Shown piece after piece: positions 28,469 through 39,700 of a stretch of 64,000 nt of DNA; positions within the stretch are counted from its first letter, which is position 1; every line of letters starts with the position of its first letter. The position numbers and the translations under genes are program-made. Below the pieces are notes generated by a model, which did no database searches, had not been told where the DNA came from, and saw nothing but the letters and a program-made list of their open reading frames with translations. The DNA is taken from assembly GCA_020353515.1 (NCBI GenBank), contig CP070695.1:2030064-2094063 (forward strand), written 5' to 3'. The stretch is from Candidatus Heimdallarchaeota archaeon (GTDB lineage: Archaea > Asgardarchaeota > Heimdallarchaeia > Hodarchaeales > Hodarchaeaceae).

Positions 28469-30058
28469 ATGGAATCTTATTTATTGAATGAGAAATTTAC
28501 ACCGCAGGGTATTTCAATGAAAAAAATGATTAAATACCGAAAAAGCCGAAAAGAGCGCTTTAAGGAGAAGATTTGTGCATATTCAAAGGAAAAACGTGGT
28601 ATGTTTGGCTTATTTACTCTTCTTTTTTTCGCTCTTATGGGGGTATATGTTCCATTTTTAGCAGAATCAGGAGCTCTTCCCCCTCCCAATGGCTTGGAAT
28701 CGTATGTTGCTTCCGATTATCTACCCCCATCGTGGATTGAATTGTTCCCAAAAAGCTTAATCCCTGGTTCAGGTAATATTGTTCCTGATACACAGTTTAA
28801 GAAAACTAATAGTTGGTTTTTCAATGTTTCAGACCCCTCAGCCATGGCATTCGATTATGATTCAGAAGATTTCATAATTGGGACTAAATCAGTCCATTTT
28901 TCTCTTGTAGATAATCATACTGCTCTCAATTACCAAGGAAATATCAGAGGAAACTTAATTTTCCCATGGCCTTTTAGTCATCCTACCAATGCATCTCTCT
29001 ATTGGTACATGAAAATTATGGTAACTGGAAACTTAAGCATGTCTTCGTTTTCCCCATATGTTAGACTTCATTTACCAGAAGATTCGGCCATACCTCAGTA
29101 TTCCACTGATTTTCGTGTAACTCCTCCTCAGCATTCTGAATGGATACAATATACTAGGTACCTTTCTTATATACAAGTTTTTTATCTCTTCCAGCCTAAT
29201 ACAACTATTAATATTGAAATTGGTGTTAACTTTCGCGATACGACCCCCTCCTCGGTTGGAACAATTCAGATATGGTTTGATCAAATAGAACTTTATGTCA
29301 CTCGTCCAACTCACGGATTATTGGGTTCCAATCATCAAGGACAAGATGTCTTTGTGCAGATTTGTTACAGTATTCAGGTTTCATTTTTCGTCGCTTTTGT
29401 AGCAGGAATTACCTCTCTTATCATGGGTGTCATAATTGGAGTTATTGCTGGATATCGTGCTGGAGGAGTTTTTGATACAGTTATAATGCGAATTGTTGAT
29501 TTATTCCTAGTTTATCCCGCTCTACTTATCATTTTCTTATTGATGTGGCAATATAAAGTTATACTCTCTTTTTTACCGTTCTTGATCGCATTATTTACTT
29601 GGCCTACCACTACTCGGGTCATTAGATCTAGAGTCATTGTTGAACGTGAACAACTATATATCGAATCCGCAAAAGCAGCTGGTGCTAGCGATTGGTATAT
29701 TATTTTTCAGTACATATTACCTAATATCCTCGGTTTAATCTTCATTCAGTTTACTACAAATGCCGCGAATGCTGTTAATCTCGAAGCTGCATTATCTTAT
29801 CTGGATTATCCCTATAAAAGACCTGTTTTTGAAGAGGAAAGAAGAGCAAAAAAATTACCATCCTGGCTTTCTTGGGGTTTTATGCTAGCTGAAGTTCATT
29901 TTGAAGCAGGATACCACAATGGAGCATGGTGGGTTATAATACCACCTGGAATCTGTATTTTTCTAATGACTATTTCCTTCATGTTCATTGGTAACGCTCT
30001 TGATAGAGTTTTCAATCCGTTAAAATTCCAAGATAGATCGTTTAAACATAATTTTTAA
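28469..30058 (+). CDS. Oligopeptide-type ABC permease (OppC/DppC-like) with large outer insert
   Basis: A 529-residue permease. One helix near residues 45-65 is followed by an insert of about 220 residues (many aromatic and N-x-S/T sites, probably outside the cell). Then comes the usual DppC core starting at GTNHQGQDVF-like LLGSNHQGQDVF, with five helices and the coupling-helix motif SAKAAGASDWYIIFQYILPN near residue 400. Classical OppC is about 300 residues. No OppA, B, D or F gene lies in this window, so its partners must be elsewhere or it is an orphan. Its stop overlaps that of the aldo/keto reductase by four bases. Confidence 0.85.
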   Translation: MESYLLNEKFTPQGISMKKMIKYRKSRKERFKEKICAYSKEKRGMFGLFTLLFFALMGVYVPFLAESGALPPPNGLESYVASDYLPPSWIELFPKSLIPGSGNIVPDTQFKKTNSWFFNVSDPSAMAFDYDSEDFIIGTKSVHFSLVDNHTALNYQGNIRGNLIFPWPFSHPTNASLYWYMKIMVTGNLSMSSFSPYVRLHLPEDSAIPQYSTDFRVTPPQHSEWIQYTRYLSYIQVFYLFQPNTTINIEIGVNFRDTTPSSVGTIQIWFDQIELYVTRPTHGLLGSNHQGQDVFVQICYSIQVSFFVAFVAGITSLIMGVIIGVIAGYRAGGVFDTVIMRIVDLFLVYPALLIIFLLMWQYKVILSFLPFLIALFTWPTTTRVIRSRVIVEREQLYIESAKAAGASDWYIIFQYILPNILGLIFIQFTTNAANAVNLEAALSYLDYPYKRPVFEEERRAKKLPSWLSWGFMLAEVHFEAGYHNGAWWVIIPPGICIFLMTISFMFIGNALDRVFNPLKFQDRSFKHNF

Positions 30059-31047
30059 GAATGACCTAAAATGAAATGAGGTTTATATGGTTCTTCCAAC
30101 CGTTTAATCTCATTCTCAGTTAGTTTAATGTCAAGAGCCTCAACAGCTTCTTCTACGTGTTCAATCTTTGTAGCTCCAATAATGGGGGATGTTACATAAT
30201 CCTTTGAAAATAGCCAAGCAAGGGCGATCTGAGCTGGTTTCACGTCTTTCTCTTGAGCAATTTCTACCACTCGCTCAACAACATCAAAATCTTCTGGTTT
30301 AAAGAAGCGGGGCTTCATATATCGGTCTGTACGAGCCCTGATATGATCATCCGCGTTCCCATCACGCGTATACTTCCCCGATAGAAAGCCTCGCGCAAGG
30401 GGGGACCATGGTATAACACCTAGTCCTTGGTCTTTACAGAGAGGCAACATCTCACGTTCTTCCTCACGATAACATAGATTATAGTGATTCTGCATGGTTC
30501 TAAAAGGTTCTAATCCGTACTGTTCTGCTAACCACAAGCTTTTTGCAAACTGCCAAGCAAACATCGAGCTAGCACCAATATGGAGAACACTACCGTTATC
30601 TATGAGAAGGTTTAATGATCGTAATATTTCTTCAATAGGAGTATGAGGATCAAGCCGGTGTATCTGGTAGAGATCAACATAATCCATGTTTAAACGATTC
30701 AAGGAATCCTTAATTGCGCGGGTGATATGATATCGGGAAAGACCACTTTTGTTTGGTTTGGGGGTTGTGACAAAACCTTCAACGGGGAAAAAAACTTTTG
30801 TTGCTATTACCACATCATCACGGTATTCTTTAAGCAGTTCACCAGTGATTTCTTCAGAGCGTCCTCGTGAATATACATTAGCAGTATCAAAAAAGTTTAT
30901 TCCTAGATCTAAGGCTTTCTCAACAATTGGCTGGGAAGCATTTATGTCCAAACACCATTTCAATATTGAAGGATCACCATAGGACATCATCCCTAAGCAG
31001 ATTCTAGAAACACTTAATCCGGTCTTACCTAGTTTAACATAATCCAA
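30055..31047 (-). CDS. Aldo/keto reductase family protein
   Basis: A 330-residue NADPH-dependent TIM-barrel reductase. Catalytic residues are present: Asp and Tyr in FFDTANVYSRG, Lys in VIATKVF and His in YQIHRLD. The cofactor region SPLARGFLSGKY is typical of the larger bacterial/archaeal AKRs. The start is TTG 31047 with GGTGA six bases upstream. It is only distantly like the reductase at 7476-8360. The substrate is not deducible. Confidence 0.9.
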   Translation of the reverse strand: MDYVKLGKTGLSVSRICLGMMSYGDPSILKWCLDINASQPIVEKALDLGINFFDTANVYSRGRSEEITGELLKEYRDDVVIATKVFFPVEGFVTTPKPNKSGLSRYHITRAIKDSLNRLNMDYVDLYQIHRLDPHTPIEEILRSLNLLIDNGSVLHIGASSMFAWQFAKSLWLAEQYGLEPFRTMQNHYNLCYREEEREMLPLCKDQGLGVIPWSPLARGFLSGKYTRDGNADDHIRARTDRYMKPRFFKPEDFDVVERVVEIAQEKDVKPAQIALAWLFSKDYVTSPIIGATKIEHVEEAVEALDIKLTENEIKRLEEPYKPHFILGHS

Positions 31048-31105
31048 TCAATTTCACCATGTTTTATCAGTAATGATTATCATACATATTATTTGTATTT
31101 AATCC

Positions 31106-32212
31106 TTACTCAGTTTTTGATTTTAATTTATTTGCCTGTTCACGGAGGAGAGCGATACGAAACGTCAGGAAGTCTAATTGGTGGCTTCCTATTGGTGCTG
31201 GAATTATGGAAGGTAGCTTTTTCAATGTATTTGCTAATATTTCATGACCTACCAGATTTCCACCGTAACAGTCTACTCGGATCTCTTGCAAATAAACTCG
31301 ATAACGCTGGGTTAATACTAAGCATGTGGAGGTGAGAAAGACAAGTATAATCAGAATTAGAAAAATTAAAGAGAATGTGTTAAACGCAAGAATTGGTAAA
31401 TCATTTAAAATCAGAATTAAGGCATTTAACACAATAAAAATTCGGAAAGTTCGAAGAATTCCTTCTGTGCCTAAAATTAGATACGCAGTTCGAATATGAT
31501 GTCTTGCTAGATGTCCTTCTTCGTGACTTAATACAGCTATAAGCTCCTCATCGGTCAGCTTCCAATTAAAATATTGCGAGATCAAACAAATATTCTTCTT
31601 CCACCCAAGGGTCATGACCCCTGCAGAAAGAAACAACGATGCAAGTTCAACATCAGCGAAACGAAATTCGTTAATTAAGTGATTATTTGGATGGTTTTGT
31701 CTAACATGATTAACAATTTCAGTGCTGACTGGTGTTTGAGCAGTTGCCAATAATTTTCTTTTAGAATTGAGTGATAAGATAATGAACATACCTTGATACC
31801 CTAATGAAATGATTAATGCCAATCCTAGATATTGCCATTGAGGTAAATCAATGATTGTAGATCCAAAAAATATCGCGAGTAGAATTCCAAGAAAAACAAC
31901 AGAATAAACCTGGGTTATTAAATGTATAATAACCTCTCTCCAAGAAGGTTGGAAATGGACATGGGCCACTTCAATTGCATGTGATCGGAGCTCTGTATAA
32001 GACTTGTAGAAAAATAAGAGCATAGTGAGAAATAAACCAAGAGATATCACTGTTAAACTTATGTAGAAAAGTAAATCGTTGTTTATCAGGTATCCTAAGC
32101 CAATAACTAAGAGTCCAAAGACTAAAGGGTAAAATAATGCATATATTGCCAGGAGAAGGAAGTCACTTACTGGAAGGGGTACACCTCTCTTGGTATACTG
32201 TTCTACATCCAT
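31106..32212 (-). CDS. M48-family membrane zinc protease
   Basis: A 368-residue membrane peptidase of the HtpX/Ste24 superfamily. It has four or so N-terminal helices, the zinc motif SHEEGHLARHH near residue 229 (HExxH form), two more helices, then QEIRVDCYGG supplying the third ligand Glu. These enzymes degrade misfolded membrane proteins or process peptides. ATG 32212 is chosen over a TTG six codons upstream; no SD is visible. It is probably monocistronic on the minus strand. Confidence 0.87.
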   Translation of the reverse strand: MDVEQYTKRGVPLPVSDFLLLAIYALFYPLVFGLLVIGLGYLINNDLLFYISLTVISLGLFLTMLLFFYKSYTELRSHAIEVAHVHFQPSWREVIIHLITQVYSVVFLGILLAIFFGSTIIDLPQWQYLGLALIISLGYQGMFIILSLNSKRKLLATAQTPVSTEIVNHVRQNHPNNHLINEFRFADVELASLFLSAGVMTLGWKKNICLISQYFNWKLTDEELIAVLSHEEGHLARHHIRTAYLILGTEGILRTFRIFIVLNALILILNDLPILAFNTFSLIFLILIILVFLTSTCLVLTQRYRVYLQEIRVDCYGGNLVGHEILANTLKKLPSIIPAPIGSHQLDFLTFRIALLREQANKLKSKTE

Positions 32213-32383
32213 AAAATCTCGAGGATACAATCAGAAGTTTCATTTTAAAATGACCTACTCCTTTAATCTTTTTAAGTTCAACTTATCTTCTCTACTAATT
32301 AACAGAATTCTGATAATATTTTAATAGGGAAAATTTCGATTTAGAATAATAAGCAAAGGTTAACTCAAGGAGATAACCTCATA

Positions 32384-33670
32384 GTGAAATTAGGCTCAAT
32401 GCAACCCCCAAAAGAATATAAATTCCTCCAGGAGCAAATTTTTGAGTTTTGGCCATTTAATAAGTTTAAATCTCCAATGAACGTCTTTTTACTACTGATT
32501 CTATATGTTATTTGGGGTATGACGCTTTTTCTCTATTATGACATTCCTATATACTATTTTATTGCGGGTTTTTGTGGAGTATTTGGCCTTTTTTTATGGA
32601 CTATTGGAATCTTCAGTTATGCAGATAATTTAAGGAGTGTACAAGTTGAGAGAATTAATGCTGCTAATAAAAAATTCCTAACAGAGTTTCTCGAAAATTT
32701 ATTTCATCCTTCCTCTTTAGTCGTAAGCGTTCTGGTATTTTCAGTTGTTATTACCTATTATTTTTCCTCTACTACATTTGGTGTTGAGAGTCTTCTTGTG
32801 AAAATTCAACAAGATATGAATCTCAATACATTACCTCCGATATTTCTGCTGTACATATTTTTACTTACATTTGATCTCTGTTATAGATTAGGGTTGTCTC
32901 TTTATGTGATCTTGACACAAATTCGTAGGAATGTCCGATTAGCTGGGTATTTAAAATCTCCTCTTTTAAGGACTTCTTTCTCCCCTGTTGATATTGCTAA
33001 CCTTGAAAAAATGGATTATTATAATTACATGGCAATATGCAGTAGTTTTACTCTCCTTCCTCTCGGAATTATTGATTTATTCTTGTTATATGCCCTTATT
33101 CTATTTATTGTGGTGACTTTTTCTCTTATGTTGGTTAATATTGTTCACTTACGAATTTTATATACTCGATCTTTCCCACAAGGGTTGTTGTCCTTGCTAC
33201 GTTCAGCAAAATTGGCAAGAGTGGCTACAATTTCTACTAATAGATTTCCTCATGTTGTTCCAACATTATTCGTCTTCGATGGTCGAAGTATTTTCATAGC
33301 AACTTCTATTATCAGTCAAAAAGTTAAAAACCTAAAACATAATGCTAATATTGCAATATTTATCGATTCACAGCCAGATGGAGATTTAACAAAGGGGACT
33401 GGTGTCTTAGTTGCTGGTCATGCGAAAATTTATGGATATAACATGTGGATGGGGATTATTTACTATCTAGTAAGAGGATTTAGGATGGTACGACTTCTTA
33501 TGTTATTTAGACGAAAATATCCTCATTACATCTCTCATTATCTAAAAGGACAGAGAGATCTCCCGCGAGCATGGCAAGTGTATCCAATTATCAGTAGAGC
33601 AATAGTTGAAATCATTCCTGATCAACTGTACTTCTGGAAAGCTTCACGGCCTACTTTAGTTAAATTCTAA
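32384..33670 (+). CDS. membrane protein with C-terminal flavin split-barrel (PPOX-like) domain
   Basis: A 428-residue fusion. The N-terminal 265 residues contain about six membrane helices with basic loops. The C-terminal part is a pyridoxamine-phosphate-oxidase-like split barrel: AKLARVATISTNRFPHVVPT, then VFDGRSIFIAT, KVKNLKHNANIAIFID and a GTGVLVAGHAKIYG strand, ending FWKASRP. Such barrels bind FMN, F420 or haem. A membrane anchor suggests work on lipid-soluble or membrane-delivered substrate. GTG 32384 has AAGGAGAT ten bases upstream. It is followed three bases later by a second split-barrel gene. Confidence 0.8.
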   Translation: MKLGSMQPPKEYKFLQEQIFEFWPFNKFKSPMNVFLLLILYVIWGMTLFLYYDIPIYYFIAGFCGVFGLFLWTIGIFSYADNLRSVQVERINAANKKFLTEFLENLFHPSSLVVSVLVFSVVITYYFSSTTFGVESLLVKIQQDMNLNTLPPIFLLYIFLLTFDLCYRLGLSLYVILTQIRRNVRLAGYLKSPLLRTSFSPVDIANLEKMDYYNYMAICSSFTLLPLGIIDLFLLYALILFIVVTFSLMLVNIVHLRILYTRSFPQGLLSLLRSAKLARVATISTNRFPHVVPTLFVFDGRSIFIATSIISQKVKNLKHNANIAIFIDSQPDGDLTKGTGVLVAGHAKIYGYNMWMGIIYYLVRGFRMVRLLMLFRRKYPHYISHYLKGQRDLPRAWQVYPIISRAIVEIIPDQLYFWKASRPTLVKF

Positions 33671-33673
33671 GTT

Positions 33674-34186
33674 GTGGTAACTTTGAAAGTAACATGTGAA
33701 TTAAATGGTCATGTTTGTGAATTACCTGAATTCTTAACTGAATTCTTCATTCATTCATCAATTTTGTATTGTAGTACAATTACAGGAAGCAAAAGTCCTC
33801 ATATACAACCTGCGATATTTATTAATGAACCCGGAAAATGTTCGATAGTCGTTTTGGCAAACAGTAAATCAGTATTGGTAAAGAATCTGTATCAAAATAC
33901 AAAGACATCACTAACGATAGATAAGGTCCATCCTCTTAATCCTTTCTTGAATAAAGGTATCATGATAGAAGCAATATCACATATTACAGACTCTAAGGAT
34001 GCGATTAAAGAAACTTTGAAAGATTTTGAAAGGAAATATTCTTTTGAAGTTGTTACAAAAATACTGGGCATTGATATTGTACGTTATTGTGTCAAAATCA
34101 GAGTATTACCTCTGAAAATTATCTATTGGGAGGGGCCAACATTTCAACGGTTTAGATGTCGAAAACGGAAATCAATCAATGCCTGA
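33674..34186 (+). CDS. PPOX-like split-barrel protein
   Basis: A 170-residue protein built like the barrel of the preceding product: SSILYCSTITGSKSPHIQPAI, then CSIVVLANSKS, VKNLYQNTKTSLTI and a closing strand YWEGP. It is a soluble flavin- or F420-binding candidate. It begins at GTG 33674, three bases after the membrane-bound version, so the two are translated together and may act as a pair. The similarity to PPOX is moderate. Its end overlaps the convergent ABC gene by 11 bases. Confidence 0.65.
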   Translation: MVTLKVTCELNGHVCELPEFLTEFFIHSSILYCSTITGSKSPHIQPAIFINEPGKCSIVVLANSKSVLVKNLYQNTKTSLTIDKVHPLNPFLNKGIMIEAISHITDSKDAIKETLKDFERKYSFEVVTKILGIDIVRYCVKIRVLPLKIIYWEGPTFQRFRCRKRKSINA

Positions 34187-36002
34187 CTATGACACCATCT
34201 TCCATGATGATTTGTCTCTGTGCATAAGCAGCAATGTCTTCTTCGTGAGTAATCACTACGATAGTGGTCTTTGTCTCTTCGTGGAATTTTTTAAGTAAAT
34301 CCATTACTTGTTTTCCTGTACCTGAATCTAAATCTCCTGTAGGTTCATCTGCAAAGATAACTGCTGGACGATTGGTCAAAGCACGAGCTATGGCGACACG
34401 TTGCATTTGTCCACCACTTAATTGAGCTGGGAACTGCTTTGCTTGCTGATCAATGCCGACGCCACTTAAAAGAGCTTCTATTCGTCTTTTCACTCCTTTT
34501 CTCAACCCTCCAGCTAAGTCAGCTGGTAGAGCAACATTTTCTCGGGTGTTGAAGTGAGGAAGTAATGCATAACTCTGAAATATGAATCCCATCTCCCTTA
34601 AGCGTAATTCTGACTTTTCTGAGTCTCTCATTCGATGGAGATCTTTTCCCCTAAAATATACCACACCATGATCAGGGGAGTCAAGACTTGCCATACAATT
34701 TAACAATGTGGTTTTTCCTGCTCCTGAACTCCCAACTATAGCTACAAATTCTCCTTCCTTTATATCAAGATTCACTCCTCTTATCGCATAAACTGTTGTA
34801 CGACCTAGATTATAATTCTTGAAAAGTCCTCTCACAGCAATGATGACATTCTCATCAATTTGCACTGATTCAGTATCTGTTCCATTGATTAATTGAGTAT
34901 TAAAGCTGAAAAACGGTAGATCTGAACCAAAGTAATCTGACCATATCTTTAACATCTCTGCTTCTACAAATAGATCAATGCTTAATTCACTTATTGATGT
35001 TAATGCGCTTTTGAAATCCTTGACTGATTCTGTTGTTTCAACTCCATTAACTCCTTCATCTAGGTAATCACGAATACACAACTGACACCGTTGAATCAAG
35101 GTACCGACTTCATGGAGCTTTGATTTTCCTTCTTGAATTTCCTCTGAAATTCTAGTTATTGCTTCATTAAAGTCAAGAAAATCACTTTTCAGATCATATT
35201 GAGTCAAAGACATTCGAGGGACGTCAAACAAATTAAAAATTCGATAAATTAAATTCTCTAACGCTTGTAATGCGCTCAATTTTGCCGTTAATATACGTAG
35301 AAAAAGTTCAAACTTAGATTGGAGTTTCAAATTACTAGTTTTATAGTGTTGCTTTGAAATTTCATGTTCTAACCGCTGAAGAATGGCATTCATTTCGTCT
35401 AGGCGTTGAATAGTGGGTGTTACAAAGGTTACAAAGAAATTCGCTATAAGCATCTGATCAACTATATCCCCAATATTGATTGGAACTTCCGTCGTCTTCC
35501 CAGTGAATACTGGAAAATCAAAACCAGACAAGTAAAATCGATATTCTTGGAGTTCTTCAATATCCCAGAGAGTAATGAAGCTCTTGGTGCTTAGTTCACA
35601 AAAAATCCTGGGTAAATCAGTATTTATTTTCTTTAATTGTGTGTCGAGTTTTTTCGGTAAGCTCGAATCAATTTCCTTGATGAAATTCTTCACAATTTGA
35701 GAGGTTTCTCGTAATTCTTGATTTTCTCTCAGATAGCTCTTAAATCGTGCTTCATTGCTTTTATTATATTTAACAAATCGCTTGTAAATGGATCCTTTTT
35801 CAACTTTCTCAACTAATTTGGAGCTAAAAGTACCATTTTTCTTTTCAGCAGACACAAAAATGAAACTATTTAATTCTTGACTTGTTATAGCATCCCCACG
35901 AGCGTGTAGAATCTTCCTGAGATCTGAGGCGATGTTTACACGTAATTCATTATTGATAGACCTTAAGGGTTTGTCTATTAAAGCTGCAGTGTACACTTTC
36001 AT
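34176..36002 (-). CDS. ABC ATPase of LolD/MacB type with large N-terminal extension
   Basis: A 608-residue protein. The last 225 residues are a complete LolD-type ATPase: Walker [11 protein letters not shown]-loop FIFQSYA, signature [15 protein letters not shown], Walker [12 protein letters not shown] and H-loop VITHEE. The first 380 residues match nothing I know: mainly helical, charged, with possible coiled-coil stretches ([15 protein letters not shown]) and no TM. Such a fusion is unusual for this family. It starts two bases after the partner ATPase and is last in the PadR-RDD-FtsX-ATPase-ATPase operon, so the extension may regulate or localise the exporter. Confidence 0.85.
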   Translation of the reverse strand: MKVYTAALIDKPLRSINNELRVNIASDLRKILHARGDAITSQELNSFIFVSAEKKNGTFSSKLVEKVEKGSIYKRFVKYNKSNEARFKSYLRENQELRETSQIVKNFIKEIDSSLPKKLDTQLKKINTDLPRIFCELSTKSFITLWDIEELQEYRFYLSGFDFPVFTGKTTEVPINIGDIVDQMLIANFFVTFVTPTIQRLDEMNAILQRLEHEISKQHYKTSNLKLQSKFELFLRILTAKLSALQALENLIYRIFNLFDVPRMSLTQYDLKSDFLDFNEAITRISEEIQEGKSKLHEVGTLIQRCQLCIRDYLDEGVNGVETTESVKDFKSALTSISELSIDLFVEAEMLKIWSDYFGSDLPFFSFNTQLINGTDTESVQIDENVIIAVRGLFKNYNLGRTTVYAIRGVNLDIKEGEFVAIVGSSGAGKTTLLNCMASLDSPDHGVVYFRGKDLHRMRDSEKSELRLREMGFIFQSYALLPHFNTRENVALPADLAGGLRKGVKRRIEALLSGVGIDQQAKQFPAQLSGGQMQRVAIARALTNRPAVIFADEPTGDLDSGTGKQVMDLLKKFHEETKTTIVVITHEEDIAAYAQRQIIMEDGVIVRH

Positions 36003-36004
36003 GA

Positions 36005-36766
36005 TTAATCCTCCGAGAAAGGTCCGTGTTCGACATGTGATATTTTCCCATCAATCATATGAACGATATAATCACATTTTTCGGCAATCCAGCGATTGTG
36101 AGTAACGAGAACGAATGTTTGACTATTAATTTTGTTAATACGTCGGAAAAGGGCCATAACTTCTGCACTAGTGGTGGAATCAAGATCACCAGTAGGTTCA
36201 TCTCCTAATATTATAGCTGGGTCATTGATTAATGCTCTAGCTACAGCTACGCGCTGCTGTTGGCCTCCTGAGAGTTCTAGAGGATCATGGTAAAGTCTAT
36301 CCCCCATTCCAAGGTCTCGTAAAAGCATTTTAGCTTGTTCTCTAGCAACAGCTGAATTTAGTCCTTTCAAGAGTAATGGGGTTTCCACATTCTCAACAGC
36401 AGTAAGAAATGTAAATAAATTAAAAAGCTGGAAAATGAAACCAATATTGTCTCTTCGAAATGCTGTCATTTCACCGTCGGAGAGCTTATTTGTATCAATA
36501 TTATTGATAATGATTTCCCCACCAGAATTCTTATCTAGATGTCCAATCATATTTAACAATGTAGTCTTACCACATCCAGAGGGGCCCATAATGGCCAGCA
36601 TTGCGCCTCTTTTGACATCGAGATCAATTCCTCTGAGGGCATGGACTTCATTTGACTTACCCTCATTGTATTTCTTATGCAATCCTCTTATCTGGAGAAT
36701 GGGCTGTGTTTCATCATAAATATGGAACTTAATTCCATCAATAATTATATCTTCAACATATGACAT
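36005..36766 (-). CDS. ABC transporter ATP-binding protein, LolD/MacB type
   Basis: A 253-residue ATPase with Walker [10 protein letters not shown] near residue 60, Q-loop FIFQLFN, signature [15 protein letters not shown], Walker [13 protein letters not shown] and H-loop VTHN. About 25 extra residues precede the usual start. GGAGG lies seven bases before ATG 36766. It serves the FtsX permease encoded directly upstream, perhaps as a heterodimer with the extended ATPase encoded downstream. Confidence 0.93.
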   Translation of the reverse strand: MSYVEDIIIDGIKFHIYDETQPILQIRGLHKKYNEGKSNEVHALRGIDLDVKRGAMLAIMGPSGCGKTTLLNMIGHLDKNSGGEIIINNIDTNKLSDGEMTAFRRDNIGFIFQLFNLFTFLTAVENVETPLLLKGLNSAVAREQAKMLLRDLGMGDRLYHDPLELSGGQQQRVAVARALINDPAIILGDEPTGDLDSTTSAEVMALFRRINKINSQTFVLVTHNRWIAEKCDYIVHMIDGKISHVEHGPFSED

Positions 36767-36781
36767 CTGGTTGCCTCCAAA

Positions 36782-39700
36782 TCATCCTACATATCGTAAT
36801 GCTTCCGCTGCGGGAATTCTAGATGCGACCCATCCTGGGATCGCTCCCGCAAGTAAACCAATAAAAGTAATAAGAGATAAATAGAACCCAATGGTACCCC
36901 ACGGGATTACTACTGGGACATTGAGCATATTAGCAAAACCTACATTAATAAAAAGTCCATTTACAACACCTATAAAGAGGCCAATGATTCCAAGGACTAG
37001 TAGTTCCAAAAGGGCTGCTAACATCACTTGTAATCTTGGGAAGCCGATTGCTCGCATCATCCCAATTTCTCTCTTCCTTTCTGCGACGTTTCTAACCGAT
37101 ATTACAGCCATACCGACCGCTCCTATAACTAGGCCGAAATTCACATAAATCTGCAGGAAATTTGTCATCTGTTCCATCATTTCGAGTTCTGCTTCTAGTT
37201 TGGAATAGAGGGATGTAGCGGTTACTACGATGAATTCATCATTGATTAATTTCCGATATCCCGATTTCTCGGTATTAGTAAATTCTTCGATCTTTCTCGC
37301 AATTTCCTCTATTGCTGGATCGTCAATTGCATAGTCAGTTTTAATTAGAAAAGCATCAAATTGATCAGGAGCCCTCGAAATTGGCGTCACCCCATCTGCT
37401 TCCCCAAAGAAATTTGAATATTGTGAAAATCGCTCTGGAATATAGAGATTTCCTAGTTGACTTCCGAAACCATCACTTGAGAACCCACCTGCAAAACCAG
37501 AAGATGAGAGAGGAAATCCTCCAGCTCGATTACTATCAAGTTTCCCACCAATGGTGAATGGTTGATAAATTGGGAACCCAAAATTTGAGGTGTTCATCGG
37601 TATCCAGATTTGCATCCCAATCGGTAGAATGAATGAATCTGTGAATACTATCGGATTTGTCAAATTGAGTGTTTCGATTTCATCCAAATCTTGTGAGAAA
37701 AGTTGACTCATACGACTGAAATCGAGATCAGATATTGTCTCTAAATCAAATGTTATGTTATAAACTGACATTTTGTAAGCTGGATCAAAGAAAACATCCC
37801 AAGCTTCCTTAGATAGGTCTAGAAGCTCCTCATCAGTATATTCGGCACCACCACCAAATCCCATACCAGATGAAATCATTCCAGGAGGTCTTACACCATC
37901 AGGAAATCCTGTCAGATAGAAATCATATCGCCAATCATCCTCTGAAGCATTTTTTGCGTCTCCTCGTATTTGTTCAGGTCGTAATTCACCAAAACCAATA
38001 GGAAGAAGATGAGATTGGGGATTATACTCTGGTGAAAAAGGATCCTTTGTTGCAACAAACTTAGTATAGTCAGTAGTGGTAGTAAAAGTCTTCATCCCAA
38101 TTATATCAGTTATACTAGAATCTAATTCATATAATTCTTCACTATAAGAGGTGTCTTCGAGAACTGTTTCAGGTTTACTTAATGTGACGATTAGATCAAT
38201 TCCGCGTGAATCGTCTTCAGATTGTCCTACTGAACTTTCAATGTTTGTTGCCACCAAAGACGCCACGGTAACGTTCAGTGTTAAAACCACTGCAAAAATC
38301 GCAAATGTGAGTGTTGAACGTGTCTTATGAGATGAAATGAGGGCAGGAGCGACTTGTGCTACTCCTTTCAGACCGCTGATCTTAATCAAAGATCCTCTGA
38401 GAAAACGCATCAGTGGCGAAAGATTCATCCCCACTAACAAAACAGATCCTACTACTATTTCAACAATGCTGATGATTAAGATATCCAATGCCTCACCAGA
38501 CATGTCACTAATCCATCCTTCACCCATAGCTACGACAAACATAAAGACTGGAATCAACCAAAGGACGATAGCACTAAGGTTGAATGCTTTCGTTCGACTA
38601 ATATATCGTGATAGTATAATCCCAAGCCCTGAAAACAGAAAACCAGCTCCTAGAAGGATGTTTTCCCATTCTTCAATGTTATCCCAGCCAGTAGTTTCCC
38701 AGATATATTGTAATTCTTCATTGAAGAAGCCATTATTTAAAAGAAAAATCGCTCCTATAAAAACTAGCAGAATTCCCACTATAACCAGATTTCGACTTGA
38801 CTTCTCCTGAAACATAATCTTTATCCCTCGTAGGGCCTCTACTATGTTTACACGAGAAGCTCTTAGTGCAGGAAGCAATCCTGTAATTATCCCAAGAATC
38901 ACCCCCACCATTACTGAGAAAATCATTACATTCTGCTGAACTATAGGTTGTACACTTGCTCTCCCAGATCCAAACAGACTAACAAGATAAAGAGCAACTG
39001 TTTGTCCAAAGAGTAATCCTCCAAAAAGGCCTAGTAAACCACCGATAATTCCTTGAAATAGCGTTTCTACTAGCATAGAGTAAAAAATACCCCTCCTTTT
39101 CTCCCCAACAGCCCTCAGTACTCCTGTTTGGAATTCTCGATCCTCGACAGACATCAATTGTACATTGGTTATAAGAAGGACACCTGTGATGATGATCAGA
39201 AGACCTAATACATTAAGAAATGCTGACATCATATTAAAAATCAAATCAATTATTCCGATATATTGTAAACGTGCCGAATCTATTGCATAAACAGAGGTTA
39301 TTTTTCCCTCGATCATTTTTTCAGGTAAAACTTCTTCAAAATCGTCAAATTGTTCTTGAAGAAAATCTTCCTTGATTGGTGTTTCAAAATGGTTGGATTT
39401 GAAAGTTATAAGGTAAGCACTAATGATATCCTTTTTACGGAAAATATCATTCAGACTTACCCAATCTTGTAATCCTTCCATGGAAAAGAGGATACCTCGA
39501 TACGAGGCACCTATTCCTGGCCGTCTAGAATCAAATATTCCAGCGATTGAGAGGTTAATCCTTTCAGTTGCAAATACAGGAATAAAAATGGGAAAGCCTG
39601 TAGTTGTATTGATAACGGGAAAACCAGTGGTTAAATTTATCATCATTGTGAGTGTTATGTTTGTAAATTCAGTCCTCAAATCCACAGGTAGCTCTGTACT

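Noticed and set aside
38337..38810. 157-codon plus-strand frame inside the large FtsX permease
   Set aside because: Antisense to a well-supported permease; composition is that of a reversed membrane-protein frame.
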